Below are positions 8,594 to 18,606 of a DNA stretch of 64,000 nt, piece by piece. The position numbers and the translations under genes were made by a program. The notes beneath the pieces were generated by a model. It made no database searches. It was not told where the DNA came from and saw nothing but the letters and a program-made list of their open reading frames with translations. Numbering within the stretch: position 1 is the stretch's first letter; each line of letters starts with the position of its first letter. The DNA comes from JBBROS01 sp965199595 (GTDB taxonomy: Bacteria > Pseudomonadota > Alphaproteobacteria > Acetobacterales > Acetobacteraceae). Location of the stretch: contig OZ241182.1 in assembly GCA_965199595.1 (NCBI GenBank), positions 3,906,001-3,970,000 on the forward strand, read 5' to 3'.

Positions 8594-9478
8594 TTGGGCA
8601 AAGGCAAGTCGAAACCGCTGGGCGTCTGGCTCCTGGGCTTCGTGCTGCTCGCGCTGCCTGCCCGGGCCGACCCGGCGCTCTGGGCCGCCCGCGGTCCGCA
8701 CGTCACCATCGACCTGCTCGGCAGCATCAATGCCCTGCGCCCCGGGCAAACCTGGCTGACCGGCACCATCAAAGACGCCTTCGACGCCAGCAGCACCTGC
8801 TGGTTCGAGGTCGACCAGACCGGCATGCAGCCCCAGGCCGTCGAAGCCGCCCTGCGCGTCGGGCTCGACCCGGCCCACAAGCTGTCGAACCTGCTGACCC
8901 CCGCGGAACGCACCCGCCTCGTCGCCACCGTGAAGCGCGTGAAGATGCCCGGCGGCCTCGCCGCCATCGACCCGATGCGCCCCTGGCTCGCCGCCGCGAT
9001 GCTGGCCGCCGCCGATGTCGCGAACAGCGGCTACTCGAGCGAGGACGGCGTCGACGCCGTCCTGCTGAAACACGCCCAGACCGCCAACAGACCGGTGCAC
9101 GGCCTGGAAACCGCCCCGGACCAGCTCAAGGGGCTGAGCAGCATGCCCCCCGCCATCGGCCTCAGGATGCTGCGCAACGTGCTGAAGGGCGGTGACAGCG
9201 CCAGGACCACCGCCGACCGCGTGGCCAAGGCCTGGATCAACGGCGACCTTGCCGCGCTTGCGGCCCAGACCAATTCCGACGACCCCGCAACCGACGACGC
9301 CCTGGCCACCGCCGTGTTCAAGACCTGCAACGCCGCCTGGGCCAACAGGATCATGACCCTGGTCGCGGGCAATGAGAGCGCCTTCGTCACCGTCGGCGCC
9401 GGGCACCTGGTCGGCCCCGGCAACCTGCACGAACTGCTGGAAGCCCGCGGCATCCACCTGAACCGCATCATGCCCTAG
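8594..9478 (+). CDS. TraB/GumN-family protein inserted between soxB and soxD
   Basis: A 294-residue secreted or membrane-anchored protein: residues 1-25 form a signal peptide (KPLGVWLLGFVLLALPARA). The TraB/PrgY/GumN layout is visible. An N-terminal GSIN-ALRPGQTW element is followed by an acidic strand (CWFEVDQ), the GLETAPDQLKGL motif near residue 170 and the C-terminal VTVGAGHLVGPGNLHELLEARG. The first family motif normally reads GT-I-H, and here the histidine is Asn, while the C-terminal His is kept. The start is TTG at 8594 with GGAGG seven bases upstream. It is convergent with soxB (11-base gap) and divergent from soxD. Family members are proposed metallo-proteases or envelope proteins; a role with sarcosine oxidase is unknown. 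Confidence 0.8.
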   Translation: MGKGKSKPLGVWLLGFVLLALPARADPALWAARGPHVTIDLLGSINALRPGQTWLTGTIKDAFDASSTCWFEVDQTGMQPQAVEAALRVGLDPAHKLSNLLTPAERTRLVATVKRVKMPGGLAAIDPMRPWLAAAMLAAADVANSGYSSEDGVDAVLLKHAQTANRPVHGLETAPDQLKGLSSMPPAIGLRMLRNVLKGGDSARTTADRVAKAWINGDLAALAAQTNSDDPATDDALATAVFKTCNAAWANRIMTLVAGNESAFVTVGAGHLVGPGNLHELLEARGIHLNRIMP

Positions 9479-9489
9479 CACCACCATCC

Positions 9490-10740
9490 TCAATGCCGGT
9501 TCGGAAAGGCGCCGGTGCCGATCTCGTCCAGCACATGCCCCGTCATGAACCGGTCCAGCCGCATGGCCGAGTTCAAATGATGCGGCTGCCCGGTCGCGAT
9601 CGTGTGCGCGAAGCACCAGCCGCTGGCCGGCGTCGCCTTGAACCCGCCGATGCACCAGCCGCCATTCAGGAACAATCCATCGACCGGCGTGCGGTCGATG
9701 ATCGGCGACCCGTCCATCGACATGTCCATCACCCCGCCCCAGGACCGCAGCAGCCGCAACCGGCTGCTCGACGGCACCATGCTGACGCAGCATTCCGCCA
9801 CATCCTCCACCACCGGCAAACCGCCGCGCTGCGCATAGGAATTGTAGCCGTCGATATCCCCGCCGAACACCAGAGACCCCTTGTCCGACTGGCTGACATA
9901 GAAGTGCCCGGCCCCGAACGTCACCACATGGTCGATCATCGGCTTGATCGACTCGCTCACGAACGCCTGCAGCACATGGCTCTCGATCGGCAGCCAGAGG
10001 CCCGCCATGTCCGCCAGCCGCGTGGTGTTGCCCGCCACCGCCAGCCCCACCTTGTTCGCCCCGATAGTGCCGCGCGTCGTCTCCACCCCCAGCACGCGGC
10101 CGCCCACGATGCGCAGCCCCGTCACCTCGCAGTTCTGGATGATGTCCACGCCCCGCCGGTCCGCGGCCCGGGCATAGCCCCAGACCACCGCGTCATGCCG
10201 GGCCGTGCCGCCGCGGCGCTGCAGCAGCGCGCCCTTGATGGGGAAGCGGGCATTGTCGAAGTCCAGGAACGGACACATGCGCCGCACCTGGTCCCGGTCC
10301 AGCAGCTCGGCATCCGCGCCATGCAGGATCATGTTGTTGGCCCGGCGCGCCGCCGCATCCCGCGCCGCATCGGACTGGAACAGGTTCAGCACACCGCGCT
10401 GGCTGACCATCGCATTGTAGTTGAGGTCCTGCTCCAGCCCCTCCCATAGTTTCATCGAGTGTTCGTAGAACCGCTCATTGCCGGGGATCAGGTAGTTGGA
10501 GCGGATGATCGTGGTGTTCCGCCCGGCGTTGCCGCCGCCGATCCAGCCCTTTTCCAGCACCGCCACCCGCGTGATGCCGTGCTCCTGCGCCAGGTAGTGC
10601 GCCGTGGCCAGCCCATGCCCGCCGCCGCCGACGATCACCACGTCATACGCTGGCTTCGGCACCGGGTCCCGCCAGGCCGGCGCCCAGCCCCGGTTGCCGC
10701 GAACGGCCTCTTGAACCAGGCGGGGAAAGGAGTAGGTCAT
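9490..10740 (-). CDS. soxB: Sarcosine oxidase, beta subunit
   Basis: A 416-residue FAD-binding beta subunit carrying the site where sarcosine is oxidised. The N-terminal dinucleotide fold (YDVVIVGGGGHGLATAHYLA, ~res 32-51), the GRNTTIIRSNYL segment and the flavin-linked histidine context (GGTARHDAVVWGYARAADRRG, around residue 180) are as in characterised SoxB. The C-terminal GGWCIGGFKATPASG is typical. The start ATG at 10740 is clear. The gene is separated from soxD by the TraB/GumN-type gene on the other strand, an arrangement unlike the usual contiguous soxBDAG operon. Confidence 0.95.
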   Translation of the reverse strand: MTYSFPRLVQEAVRGNRGWAPAWRDPVPKPAYDVVIVGGGGHGLATAHYLAQEHGITRVAVLEKGWIGGGNAGRNTTIIRSNYLIPGNERFYEHSMKLWEGLEQDLNYNAMVSQRGVLNLFQSDAARDAAARRANNMILHGADAELLDRDQVRRMCPFLDFDNARFPIKGALLQRRGGTARHDAVVWGYARAADRRGVDIIQNCEVTGLRIVGGRVLGVETTRGTIGANKVGLAVAGNTTRLADMAGLWLPIESHVLQAFVSESIKPMIDHVVTFGAGHFYVSQSDKGSLVFGGDIDGYNSYAQRGGLPVVEDVAECCVSMVPSSSRLRLLRSWGGVMDMSMDGSPIIDRTPVDGLFLNGGWCIGGFKATPASGWCFAHTIATGQPHHLNSAMRLDRFMTGHVLDEIGTGAFPNRH

Positions 10741-10900
10741 GCGGAACCAGTCATCCGGGTTGCTGGCGGCAGTATGGCACGGCCGCGGCCCTGTATACGA
10801 GACGGGACGCCGGGCAGTAGTGGGTCAGTTTGAAACCCATGGACAAAAGTCCTAGCTGTCCGCTGGTGCAAGCTAGCCTGCCACGTGCCATATTCGCCGC

Positions 10901-11113
10901 ATGGAGACTTGGTCACCAGAGACAATCGAAGCCTACTACCTCAACCCTGAGGTCGCGTGGCTAGATGCCGGCTATAAGCCGGCTGGCGAACCCATAACCG
11001 AACCGGGCTACTATGTGATGCCTCACTGCGCCCCGGAATGCTGCCGTCCAGAGGGTCCGTTCCCCTCGGCGGAAGCCGCTCGGGTGTGGTCAGCGGAGAA
11101 CCCAGACAGATGA
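10901..11113 (+). CDS. Small hypothetical protein
   Basis: A 70-residue reading frame, unrecognised. It is acidic and aromatic-rich (WSPETIEAYYLNPEVAWLDAG) with a cysteine-rich middle (HCAPECCRPEGP) that could bind a metal. Its stop overlaps the start of the next small gene in an ATGA junction, which argues that both are real and cotranslated. No transmembrane segment or signal peptide. The pair sits between soxB and lpxL. Confidence 0.5.
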   Translation: METWSPETIEAYYLNPEVAWLDAGYKPAGEPITEPGYYVMPHCAPECCRPEGPFPSAEAARVWSAENPDR

Positions 11114-11235
11114 CCATGAAGCGCACGCCCCGCCCCCGCGATCCCGTCCAGCTCGGCAAGCTGATGGTGGACATCATAATGGGCGCCGTGCCGGATGCGG
11201 ATGAGGAAAGCCCGAAAGCGGCGAACGCTCGGTGA
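11110..11235 (+). CDS. 41-residue protein with a PRDPxQLGKLMVDI motif
   Basis: A very short gene starting at the ATG that overlaps the preceding stop (ATGA). The product begins MTMKRTPRPRDPVQLGKLM and continues VDIIMGAVPDADEE. From memory, short alphaproteobacterial hypothetical proteins with a basic PRDP-x-QLAK-x-IVDIA-x-G core are common, often near mobile elements; I cannot verify this here. The basic head and single amphipathic helix would suit nucleic acid binding, but the function is unknown. An in-frame ATG at 11038 would extend it into the upstream gene and is unlikely. Confidence 0.55.
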   Translation: MTMKRTPRPRDPVQLGKLMVDIIMGAVPDADEESPKAANAR

Positions 11236-11252
11236 TCTGCTAGCCACGTCTC

Positions 11253-12131
11253 ATGCCCAGCACCGGCCAAAGTATCCAGGCGGCAACCCTCGCGCTTGCC
11301 GTCCGCCTGCTGCGCCGCCTGGGCCCAGTCGCGGCCTCGAACCTGGGCGGCGCCATCGCCCGCACCATCGGCCCCCGCCTCGGCCCCTCCCGGGTCGCCG
11401 ACGCGAACCTCCGCCGCGCCCTGCCGGGGCTGGACGCCGCCGCCCGCCAGCGCGTCATCCGCGCCGTGTGGGACAATGTCGGCCGCATCGTCGGCGAGTT
11501 GCCGCACCTGCCGGCGCTCCGCCGCACCGCAGCGGGCCCGGGCTGGGAGATCACCGGCGAGGAACACCTCCGGGCTGCCGGGCAAGCGGCCCTGTTCTTC
11601 TCCGGCCACTTCGGCAACTGGGAACTGCTGCTCCCCGCCGCCGGGCAGCTCGGCCTGCCGCTCTCCGGCGTGTATCGCGCACCCTCCAACCCCGCCGTCG
11701 ACGCCTTGACCCGGCAGCTCCGCCTCGCCGCCATGCACCCCCGCGCCACCCTGTTCGCCAAGGGCGCCGCCGGGGCACGGCTGCTGCTGAAGCACCTGGG
11801 CGCCGGCCACCCGCTGGCCCTGCTCGCCGACCAGAAGATGAACGACGGCATCCCCGTCCCCTTCTTCGGCCGCCCCGCCATGACCGCCCCGGCGCTTGCC
11901 CAGTTCGCCCTGCGCTGCAACGCCCCCCTCCTGCCCGCACGCGTGGACCGCCTCGGCCCGGCCCGCTTCCGCATCGTCGTCGAACCCCCCATCCCCATAA
12001 CCCCCACCACCGACCGCCAGGCCGACGTGCTCGCCATCATGACCGCCGTGAACGCCACGCTGGAGCGCTGGGTGCGCGCCGACCCCGGCGCCTGGCTGTG
12101 GTTGCATCGCCGCTGGCCCAGGGATAGCTGA
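11253..12131 (+). CDS. lpxL: Lipid A biosynthesis acyltransferase (LpxL/HtrB family)
   Basis: A 292-residue member of the LpxL/LpxM family, which transfers a secondary acyl chain from acyl-ACP to Kdo2-lipid IVA at the inner membrane. The catalytic HX4E motif is HFGNWE (~res 112-117), with flanking conserved segments GVYRAPSNPAVDAL, LLADQKMNDGIPVPFFGRPA and the end motif WLWLHRRWP. It ends three bases before yejB, so it is probably the first cistron of an lpxL-yejB-yejE-yejF operon. The usual N-terminal hydrophobic helix is weak (residues 8-35). Which acyl position it modifies cannot be told from sequence. Confidence 0.88.
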   Translation: MPSTGQSIQAATLALAVRLLRRLGPVAASNLGGAIARTIGPRLGPSRVADANLRRALPGLDAAARQRVIRAVWDNVGRIVGELPHLPALRRTAAGPGWEITGEEHLRAAGQAALFFSGHFGNWELLLPAAGQLGLPLSGVYRAPSNPAVDALTRQLRLAAMHPRATLFAKGAAGARLLLKHLGAGHPLALLADQKMNDGIPVPFFGRPAMTAPALAQFALRCNAPLLPARVDRLGPARFRIVVEPPIPITPTTDRQADVLAIMTAVNATLERWVRADPGAWLWLHRRWPRDS

Positions 12132-12134
12132 ACC

Positions 12135-13196
12135 ATGGCCAGCTATCTCCTCCGCCGCCTCCTGCTGCTCATCCCCACCCTCATCGGCATCATCGCCATC
12201 AACTTCGCCGTGGTGCAGTTCGCCCCGGGCGGCCCGGTCGAGCAGGCCATGGCCGAGGCGCGTGGCCGCGGGGTGGAAGCCACCGCCCGCATCACCGGCG
12301 CCACCAGCGACAGCGGCACCTACCGCGGCGGCCGGGGCCTGGACCCGCGGCAGATCGAGGAGCTGAAGCGCACCTTCGGCTTCGACAAGCCGGCCCCGGA
12401 ACGCTTCTGGCTGATGCTGAAGGGCTACCTGTCCTTCGACTTCGGCCAGAGCTTCTTCCGCGACAGCTCCGTGGTGAACCTCATCCTGCAGAAGATGCCA
12501 GTCAGCCTCTCGCTCGGCCTGTGGTCCACCCTGCTGGTCTATCTCATTAGCATCCCGCTCGGCATCCGCAAGGCGGTGCGGGACGGCACCGCCTTCGATG
12601 TCGGCAGCAGCGCGGTGGTGCTGGTGGCCTATGCGGTGCCGGGCTTCCTGTTCGCCATCATGCTGGTGGTGCTGTTCGCCGGCGGCAGCTTCGTGCAGTG
12701 GTTCCCGCTGCGCGGCCTGGTGAGTGCTGACAGCGCCAGCTGGGCCTGGCCCGCCCGGGTGGGGGACTATGCCTGGCACATGGTGCTGCCCACCGTGGCG
12801 CTGGTGGCGGGCGGGTTCGCCGGGCTCACCATCCTCACCAAGAACTGCTTCCTGGAGGAGATCCGCAAGCAGTACGTCCTCACCGCCCGGGCCAAGGGCG
12901 CCGGCGAGCAGCGCGTGCTGTATGGCCACGTGTTCCGCAACGCCATGCTGCTGATCGTCGCCGGCTTCCCCGCCGCCTTCATCGGCATCCTGTTCAGCTC
13001 CGCCCTGCTGGTGGAGATCGTGTTCTCGCTCGATGGCCTGGGCCTGCTGGGGTTCGAGAGCGCCATTCGCCGGGACTACCCGGTCATGTTCGGCACCCTC
13101 TACATCTTCACCCTGCTCGGCCTGGTGATGCAGATCGTCGGCGACCTGCTCTACACGGTGGTGGACCCCCGCATCGACTTCGAGTCCCGCGGATGA
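12135..13196 (+). CDS. yejB: Peptide/microcin C ABC transporter permease YejB
   Basis: A 353-residue inner-membrane permease of the oligopeptide ABC class. The N-terminal MASYLLRRLLLLIPTLIGI helix, the periplasmic insert containing GGRGLDPRQIEELKRTFGFD, and the EAA loop preceding the last helices (VLTARAKGAGEQRVLYGHVFRNAM) are characteristic. In E. coli, YejABEF imports peptides and microcin C. The stop overlaps the yejE start (ATGA). No yejA-type binding protein is encoded nearby, so the substrate-binding component must lie elsewhere or be missing. Confidence 0.92.
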   Translation: MASYLLRRLLLLIPTLIGIIAINFAVVQFAPGGPVEQAMAEARGRGVEATARITGATSDSGTYRGGRGLDPRQIEELKRTFGFDKPAPERFWLMLKGYLSFDFGQSFFRDSSVVNLILQKMPVSLSLGLWSTLLVYLISIPLGIRKAVRDGTAFDVGSSAVVLVAYAVPGFLFAIMLVVLFAGGSFVQWFPLRGLVSADSASWAWPARVGDYAWHMVLPTVALVAGGFAGLTILTKNCFLEEIRKQYVLTARAKGAGEQRVLYGHVFRNAMLLIVAGFPAAFIGILFSSALLVEIVFSLDGLGLLGFESAIRRDYPVMFGTLYIFTLLGLVMQIVGDLLYTVVDPRIDFESRG

Positions 13197-14211
13197 CACC
13201 CGTCACCCGCCGCCGCCTCGCCGCGTTCCGCGCCCATCGCCGCGGTGCCTGGTCGCTCGGCATCTTCGCCGTACTGTTCATCGTCTGCCTGGGCGCCGAG
13301 CTGGTCGCCAATGATCGCCCGCTGCTGCTCTCCTACCAGGGCCACCTCTACGCCCCCGTCCTGCGCGACTACAGCGAGGACACCTTCGGCGACGACCTGC
13401 TCCCCACCGAGGCGGACTTCACCGACCCGGCGCTGCAGCAACGCATCGAGGCCCATGGCTGGATGCTCTGGCCGCCCATCCGCTTCCGCCACGACACCAT
13501 CATCAAGAACCTGCCCGTTCCCGCGCCCGCGCCCCCCTCCCGCGACCACTGGCTCGGCACCGACGACCAGGCCCGCGACGTGCTGGCCCGCGTCATCTAC
13601 GGGTTCCGCATCTCCGTGCTGTTCGGCTTCACCCTCACCCTCATCAGCTCCGTCATCGGCATCGCCGCGGGGGCGGTGCAGGGCTTCTACGGCGGCCTGA
13701 CCGACCTGCTGTTCCAGCGCTTCATCGAGATCTGGTCCGGCATGCCGCAGCTCTATCTCCTCATCATCCTCGGCAGCATCCTCACGCCGGGCTTCTGGGT
13801 GCTGCTCGGCTTCCTGCTGCTGTTCTCCTGGATGGGCCTCACCGGCGTGGTCCGCGCCGAGTTCCTCCGCGGCCGCAACCTCGACTACGTCCGCGCCGCC
13901 CGCGCCCTCGGTGTCTCCAACCCCGCCATCATGGCCCGGCACATCCTGCCGAACGCCCTGGTCGCCGTCCTCTCCTTCCTCCCCTTCACCCTGTCGGGCT
14001 CCGTCACCATCCTCGCCACGCTGGACTTCCTGGGCTTCGGCCTCCCCCCGGGCTCCCCCTCGCTCGGCGAGCTGGTGGCCCAAGGCAAGAACAACCTCCA
14101 GGCGCCCTGGCTCGGCATCACGGCCTTCGTGGTGCTGGGCGGTCTGCTCACCCTGCTGATCTTCATCGGCGAAGCCGTCCGCGACGCCTTCGACCCCAGG
14201 AAGCAGGCCTG

Positions 14212-14212
<1 letters not shown>
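13193..14212 (+). CDS. yejE: Peptide/microcin C ABC transporter permease YejE
   Basis: The partner permease (339 aa). After a first helix (WSLGIFAVLFIVCLGAEL) a YejE-specific periplasmic region is visible, with ANDRPLLLSYQGHLYAP and HWLGTDDQARDVLARVIYGF. The DppC-type EAA motif is YVRAARALGVSNPAIMARHILPN. Family members form a heterodimer with YejB. Its stop and the yejF start share one base (TGATG), so the three genes are tightly coupled. Confidence 0.93.
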
Positions 14213-15792
<1,580 letters not shown>

Positions 15793-17090
15793 TCCGCGGG
15801 CGCCGGGCCGGTGACCGGCATCACGAACAGCAGCACGATCGCCAGGGCCGGGAACACCCCCATGATGCCGAAGGTCGCGTAGTATCCGAGGTGCTGGGCC
15901 GCGAACCCGCCCGCGAAGCTGGCCAGCGCCGCACCGCCCGCCAGCATCATCCCCACCCCGCCCATCGCCGTCTGCGTGCGCCCGCTGCCATAGGTCAGGT
16001 CCGCCACCGTCACCGGCACCGCGACGCTGAAGATCCCGGCCCCCAGCCCATCGAGGATCTCGATCGGGATCAGCCAATAGTTGCTGCCCGCAAACATCGC
16101 CAGCATGCACCGCGCCGTCGCGATGCCGCAGGCCGTCACCAGCAGCAGCAGCCGCCCCGACTTGTCCGCCAGCCGCCCCGTCACCAGCGCCACCGGCACC
16201 ATCGTCAGCTGCGCCACGATCACGCAGGCGGACATCCACGTCGTCCCGGTGCCCGCGCCCTGCGCCACCACCCGCTGCCCCAGCAGCGGCAGCATGGCGG
16301 AGCTGCCGAGCTGGAACAGCGCCACCATCCCCATCAGCGCCCAGAGCCGCCGGTCCTTCAGCACCGACCGCGTCAAGCCCCGCTTCTCGCCCTTCTGCCG
16401 CGGCTTGCGCCCCCGCATCCGCTCGCCGTCGATGTCGCTCGCCTTCATGGTGAACAGCGTGCCCAGCGTCGCCAGCGCCATCGCCACCAGCACCAGCACC
16501 GCCGCCACCGGCCCCACCATCCAGGCCAGCCCGGCAATCGCCAGGGCCGCCACCACGTTGCCCGCGTGGTTCGCCGCATCGTTGGTGCCCTGCTGGCGCG
16601 GGAACCTGTCCTTGCCCACCACCGCCAGCGTCAGCCCGCTCAGCGACGGCGCCCCCAGCGCCCCACCCGCCGCAACGATCAGCTGCGCCGCCACCACGAC
16701 CCAGAACGCCTCGAACGGCAGCAGCAGCAACGTCCCCGCCACGATCATGCCGCAGGCCACCCCCAGCATCAGCCGCGGCCGCCCCAGCCGGTCCACCAGC
16801 GAACCCGCCGGCCCGGCACACACCGCCCCCACCAGCGACCCCACCGCGATCACCGTGCCGATCTGCCCCGGGCTCCAGTGCCGCACCTGCGCCAACCAGG
16901 TGGAGAGGAACGCCCCAAGCCCACCCCCCACATCCGCCATGAGGAAATTGACGGCCGGGAGCGCGAGTCGGGCATTCATGCTCAGCAAGCCTAAACGCAA
17001 TGCGGGGGGTTCGCCAACCCGCCCCAACTCGGTTCGCGCTGCACCATGCCTGTGGGTCTGTGGGTCGGTGGGTCAGCGGTGGGTTCACCA

Positions 17091-17503
17091 CAGAGACACG
17101 GAGGACACGGAGAAACCAGGCGCAGCAGGCCTTGGTCCACCAAGAAGAACTCAGCGCCGCAGGCTTCAGATAACCACGAAGACACGAAGAACACGAAGGA
17201 AGCCATCTCCCGTCTCCGTGTCCTCTGCGCCTCTGTGGTCAACCCCGATCCTGGATCGCCGGCAGGATCAGCCGTGGCGCCGCCAGCGTCCGGTCCCGCG
17301 CCGTGCCCAACGCGCAGCAGGCCTTGGTCCACCAAGAAGAACTCAGCGCCGCAGGCTTCAGATAACCACGAAGACACGAAGAACACGAAGGAAGCCATCT
17401 CCCGTCTCCGTGTCCTCTGCGCCTCTGTGGTCAACCCCGATCCTGGATCGCCGGCACGAAACAGAACCCCAGCTTCATCGTGTTCTTCGTGTTCTTCGTG
17501 GTA
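17091..17503. repeat. Nested inverted-repeat cluster (CACAGAGACACGGAG / CACGAAGACACGAAG type)
   Basis: Intergenic repeats built of two motif families. The outer arm CCACAGAGACACGGAGGACA (from 17093) is complementary to CTCCGTGTCCTCTG...CTCTGTGGT (17212-17240 and again 17404-17432). The inner arm AACCACGAAGACACGAAGAA (17172 and 17364) is complementary to TTCTTCGTGTTCTTCGTGGT (17484-17503). A 144-base unit is present twice without a difference, at 17121-17264 and 17313-17456. Reading frames through it are by-products and not genes. Repeats of this general type occur scattered between genes in many unrelated bacteria; their origin is unsettled. Confidence 0.9.
17251..17314. repeat. Copy of an internal piece of the adjacent metallo-hydrolase gene
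   Basis: These 64 bases match 17591-17654, which lies inside the 3' part of the metallo-hydrolase coding region, with only three mismatches (same orientation, offset 340). The segment joins the two 144-base repeat copies: the last 14 bases of each copy (CTGGATCGCCGGCA) are the beginning of the gene-derived sequence. The repeat cluster has therefore captured coding DNA from its neighbour, which indicates duplication by template switching or unequal exchange. Confidence 0.9.
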
Positions 17504-17509
17504 GAAACT

Positions 17510-18379
17510 CTAGACCCCCCGCACCGGCACCTTCAGATACCGCTGCCCATCCGCCTCGGCCGGCGGGAACTGCCCGGCCCGCATGTTCACCTGGATCGCC
17601 GGCAGGATCAGCCGCGGCGCCGCCAGGGTCCGGTCCCGCGCCGTGCGCAACGCGGCGAACTCATCCTCCGTCACCCCGTCCCGCACATGCACGTTGCCCG
17701 CCCGCTGAGCCGCCACCGTGGTCTCCCACTGGATGGCCCGGCCCCCGGGACCATAGTCATGGCACATGAACAGCCGCGTCTCCGCCGGCAGGGACAGCAC
17801 CCGCTGGATCGAGCGGAACAGTTGCCGGGCATCACCGCCCGGGAAATCCGCCCGCGCCGTCCCGCCATCCGGCATGAACAGCGTGTCCCCGACAAACGCC
17901 GCATCGCCGATCACATGCGTCATGCACGCCGGCGTATGCCCCGGCGTATGCAGCGCCACCCCCCGCAGCCCGCCCACCGCATAGGTCTCCCCATCGGTGA
18001 ACAGATGCTCGAACTGGCTGCCGTCCCGCTGGAACTCGGTGCCCTCGTTGAACACCTTGCCGAATGTCTGCTGCACCGAGGTGATCTCCGCCCCGATGCC
18101 GATCCGCCCGCCCAGCTGCGCCTGGATGTAGGGCGCCGCCGACAGGTGATCCGCATGCACGTGCGTCTCGATCAGCCAGTCCAGCCGCAGCCCGGCCGCC
18201 CGGATATGCGCGATGACCGCATCCGCCGCCCCATGGCCGATGGCCCCGGCCGCATAATCGAAATCCAGCACGGAGTCGATGACCGCGCAGGACAGCGAAG
18301 CCGGGTCCCGCACGACATAGCTGATGGTGTTGGTGGCCGCATCGAAGAACGGCGTCACCTCGGGTCTGCTTGGCTGCAT
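17510..18379 (-). CDS. Metallo-beta-lactamase-fold hydrolase, persulfide dioxygenase-like (Blh/ETHE1 type)
   Basis: A 289-residue MBL-fold protein. The metal motif HVHADH (~res 69-74), then HTPGH (~141), GDTLF (~161) and HDYG (~204) supply the usual ligands. The start PEVTPFFDAATNTISYVVRD and the GGRIGIGAEITSVQQTFGKVFN region resemble the ETHE1/Blh group that oxidises glutathione persulfide with one iron. A rhodanese domain is not attached. I choose the ATG at 18379 because AAGGAGG stands seven bases before it; an ATG 24 bases upstream lacks this. Its 3' end abuts the repeat cluster, which contains a duplicate of part of the gene. Confidence 0.85.
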   Translation of the reverse strand: MQPSRPEVTPFFDAATNTISYVVRDPASLSCAVIDSVLDFDYAAGAIGHGAADAVIAHIRAAGLRLDWLIETHVHADHLSAAPYIQAQLGGRIGIGAEITSVQQTFGKVFNEGTEFQRDGSQFEHLFTDGETYAVGGLRGVALHTPGHTPACMTHVIGDAAFVGDTLFMPDGGTARADFPGGDARQLFRSIQRVLSLPAETRLFMCHDYGPGGRAIQWETTVAAQRAGNVHVRDGVTEDEFAALRTARDRTLAAPRLILPAIQVNMRAGQFPPAEADGQRYLKVPVRGV

Positions 18380-18606
18380 GGACGTGCCTCCTTCGCCTGA
18401 CATGGCCCGATCCTACAGCATCCAGCCGACGACCGCACGCGCCACAAAGCCTGTTCCAGACTGCGCTACGGTGAGTCAGAGGCGCCTCTGGGCGCCGCCC
18501 GGCGTGGATTTTCGAGCACCGGAGCGGAGCGACCGTGGGTCGTGAGCACCGGGGCGCAGAAGAATCGCGTCGGATGACCACCGTAGCAGCAGTCTCAGAC
18601 GGGCTC

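Noticed and set aside
10815..10850. Insertion-sequence end suggested by GTGGGTCAGTTTGAAACCC
   Set aside because: It recalls IS21-type ends, but there is no transposase and no second end; not supportable alone.
16991..17434. Reading frames of 147-152 residues through the repeat cluster (TEAQRTRRREM..., DNHEDTKNTKEA...)
   Set aside because: They are translations of the CACAGAG/CACGAAG repeats, present in duplicate and on both strands, with no start signals.
17091..17503. A CRISPR array
   Set aside because: Only two long identical units, no short regular repeats with unique spacers, and no cas genes nearby.
18480..18600. Direct repeat GAGCACCGGAGCGGAGCG / GAGCACCGGGGCGCAGAA as a regulatory element
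   Set aside because: Only two short imperfect copies; no relation to a promoter could be shown.
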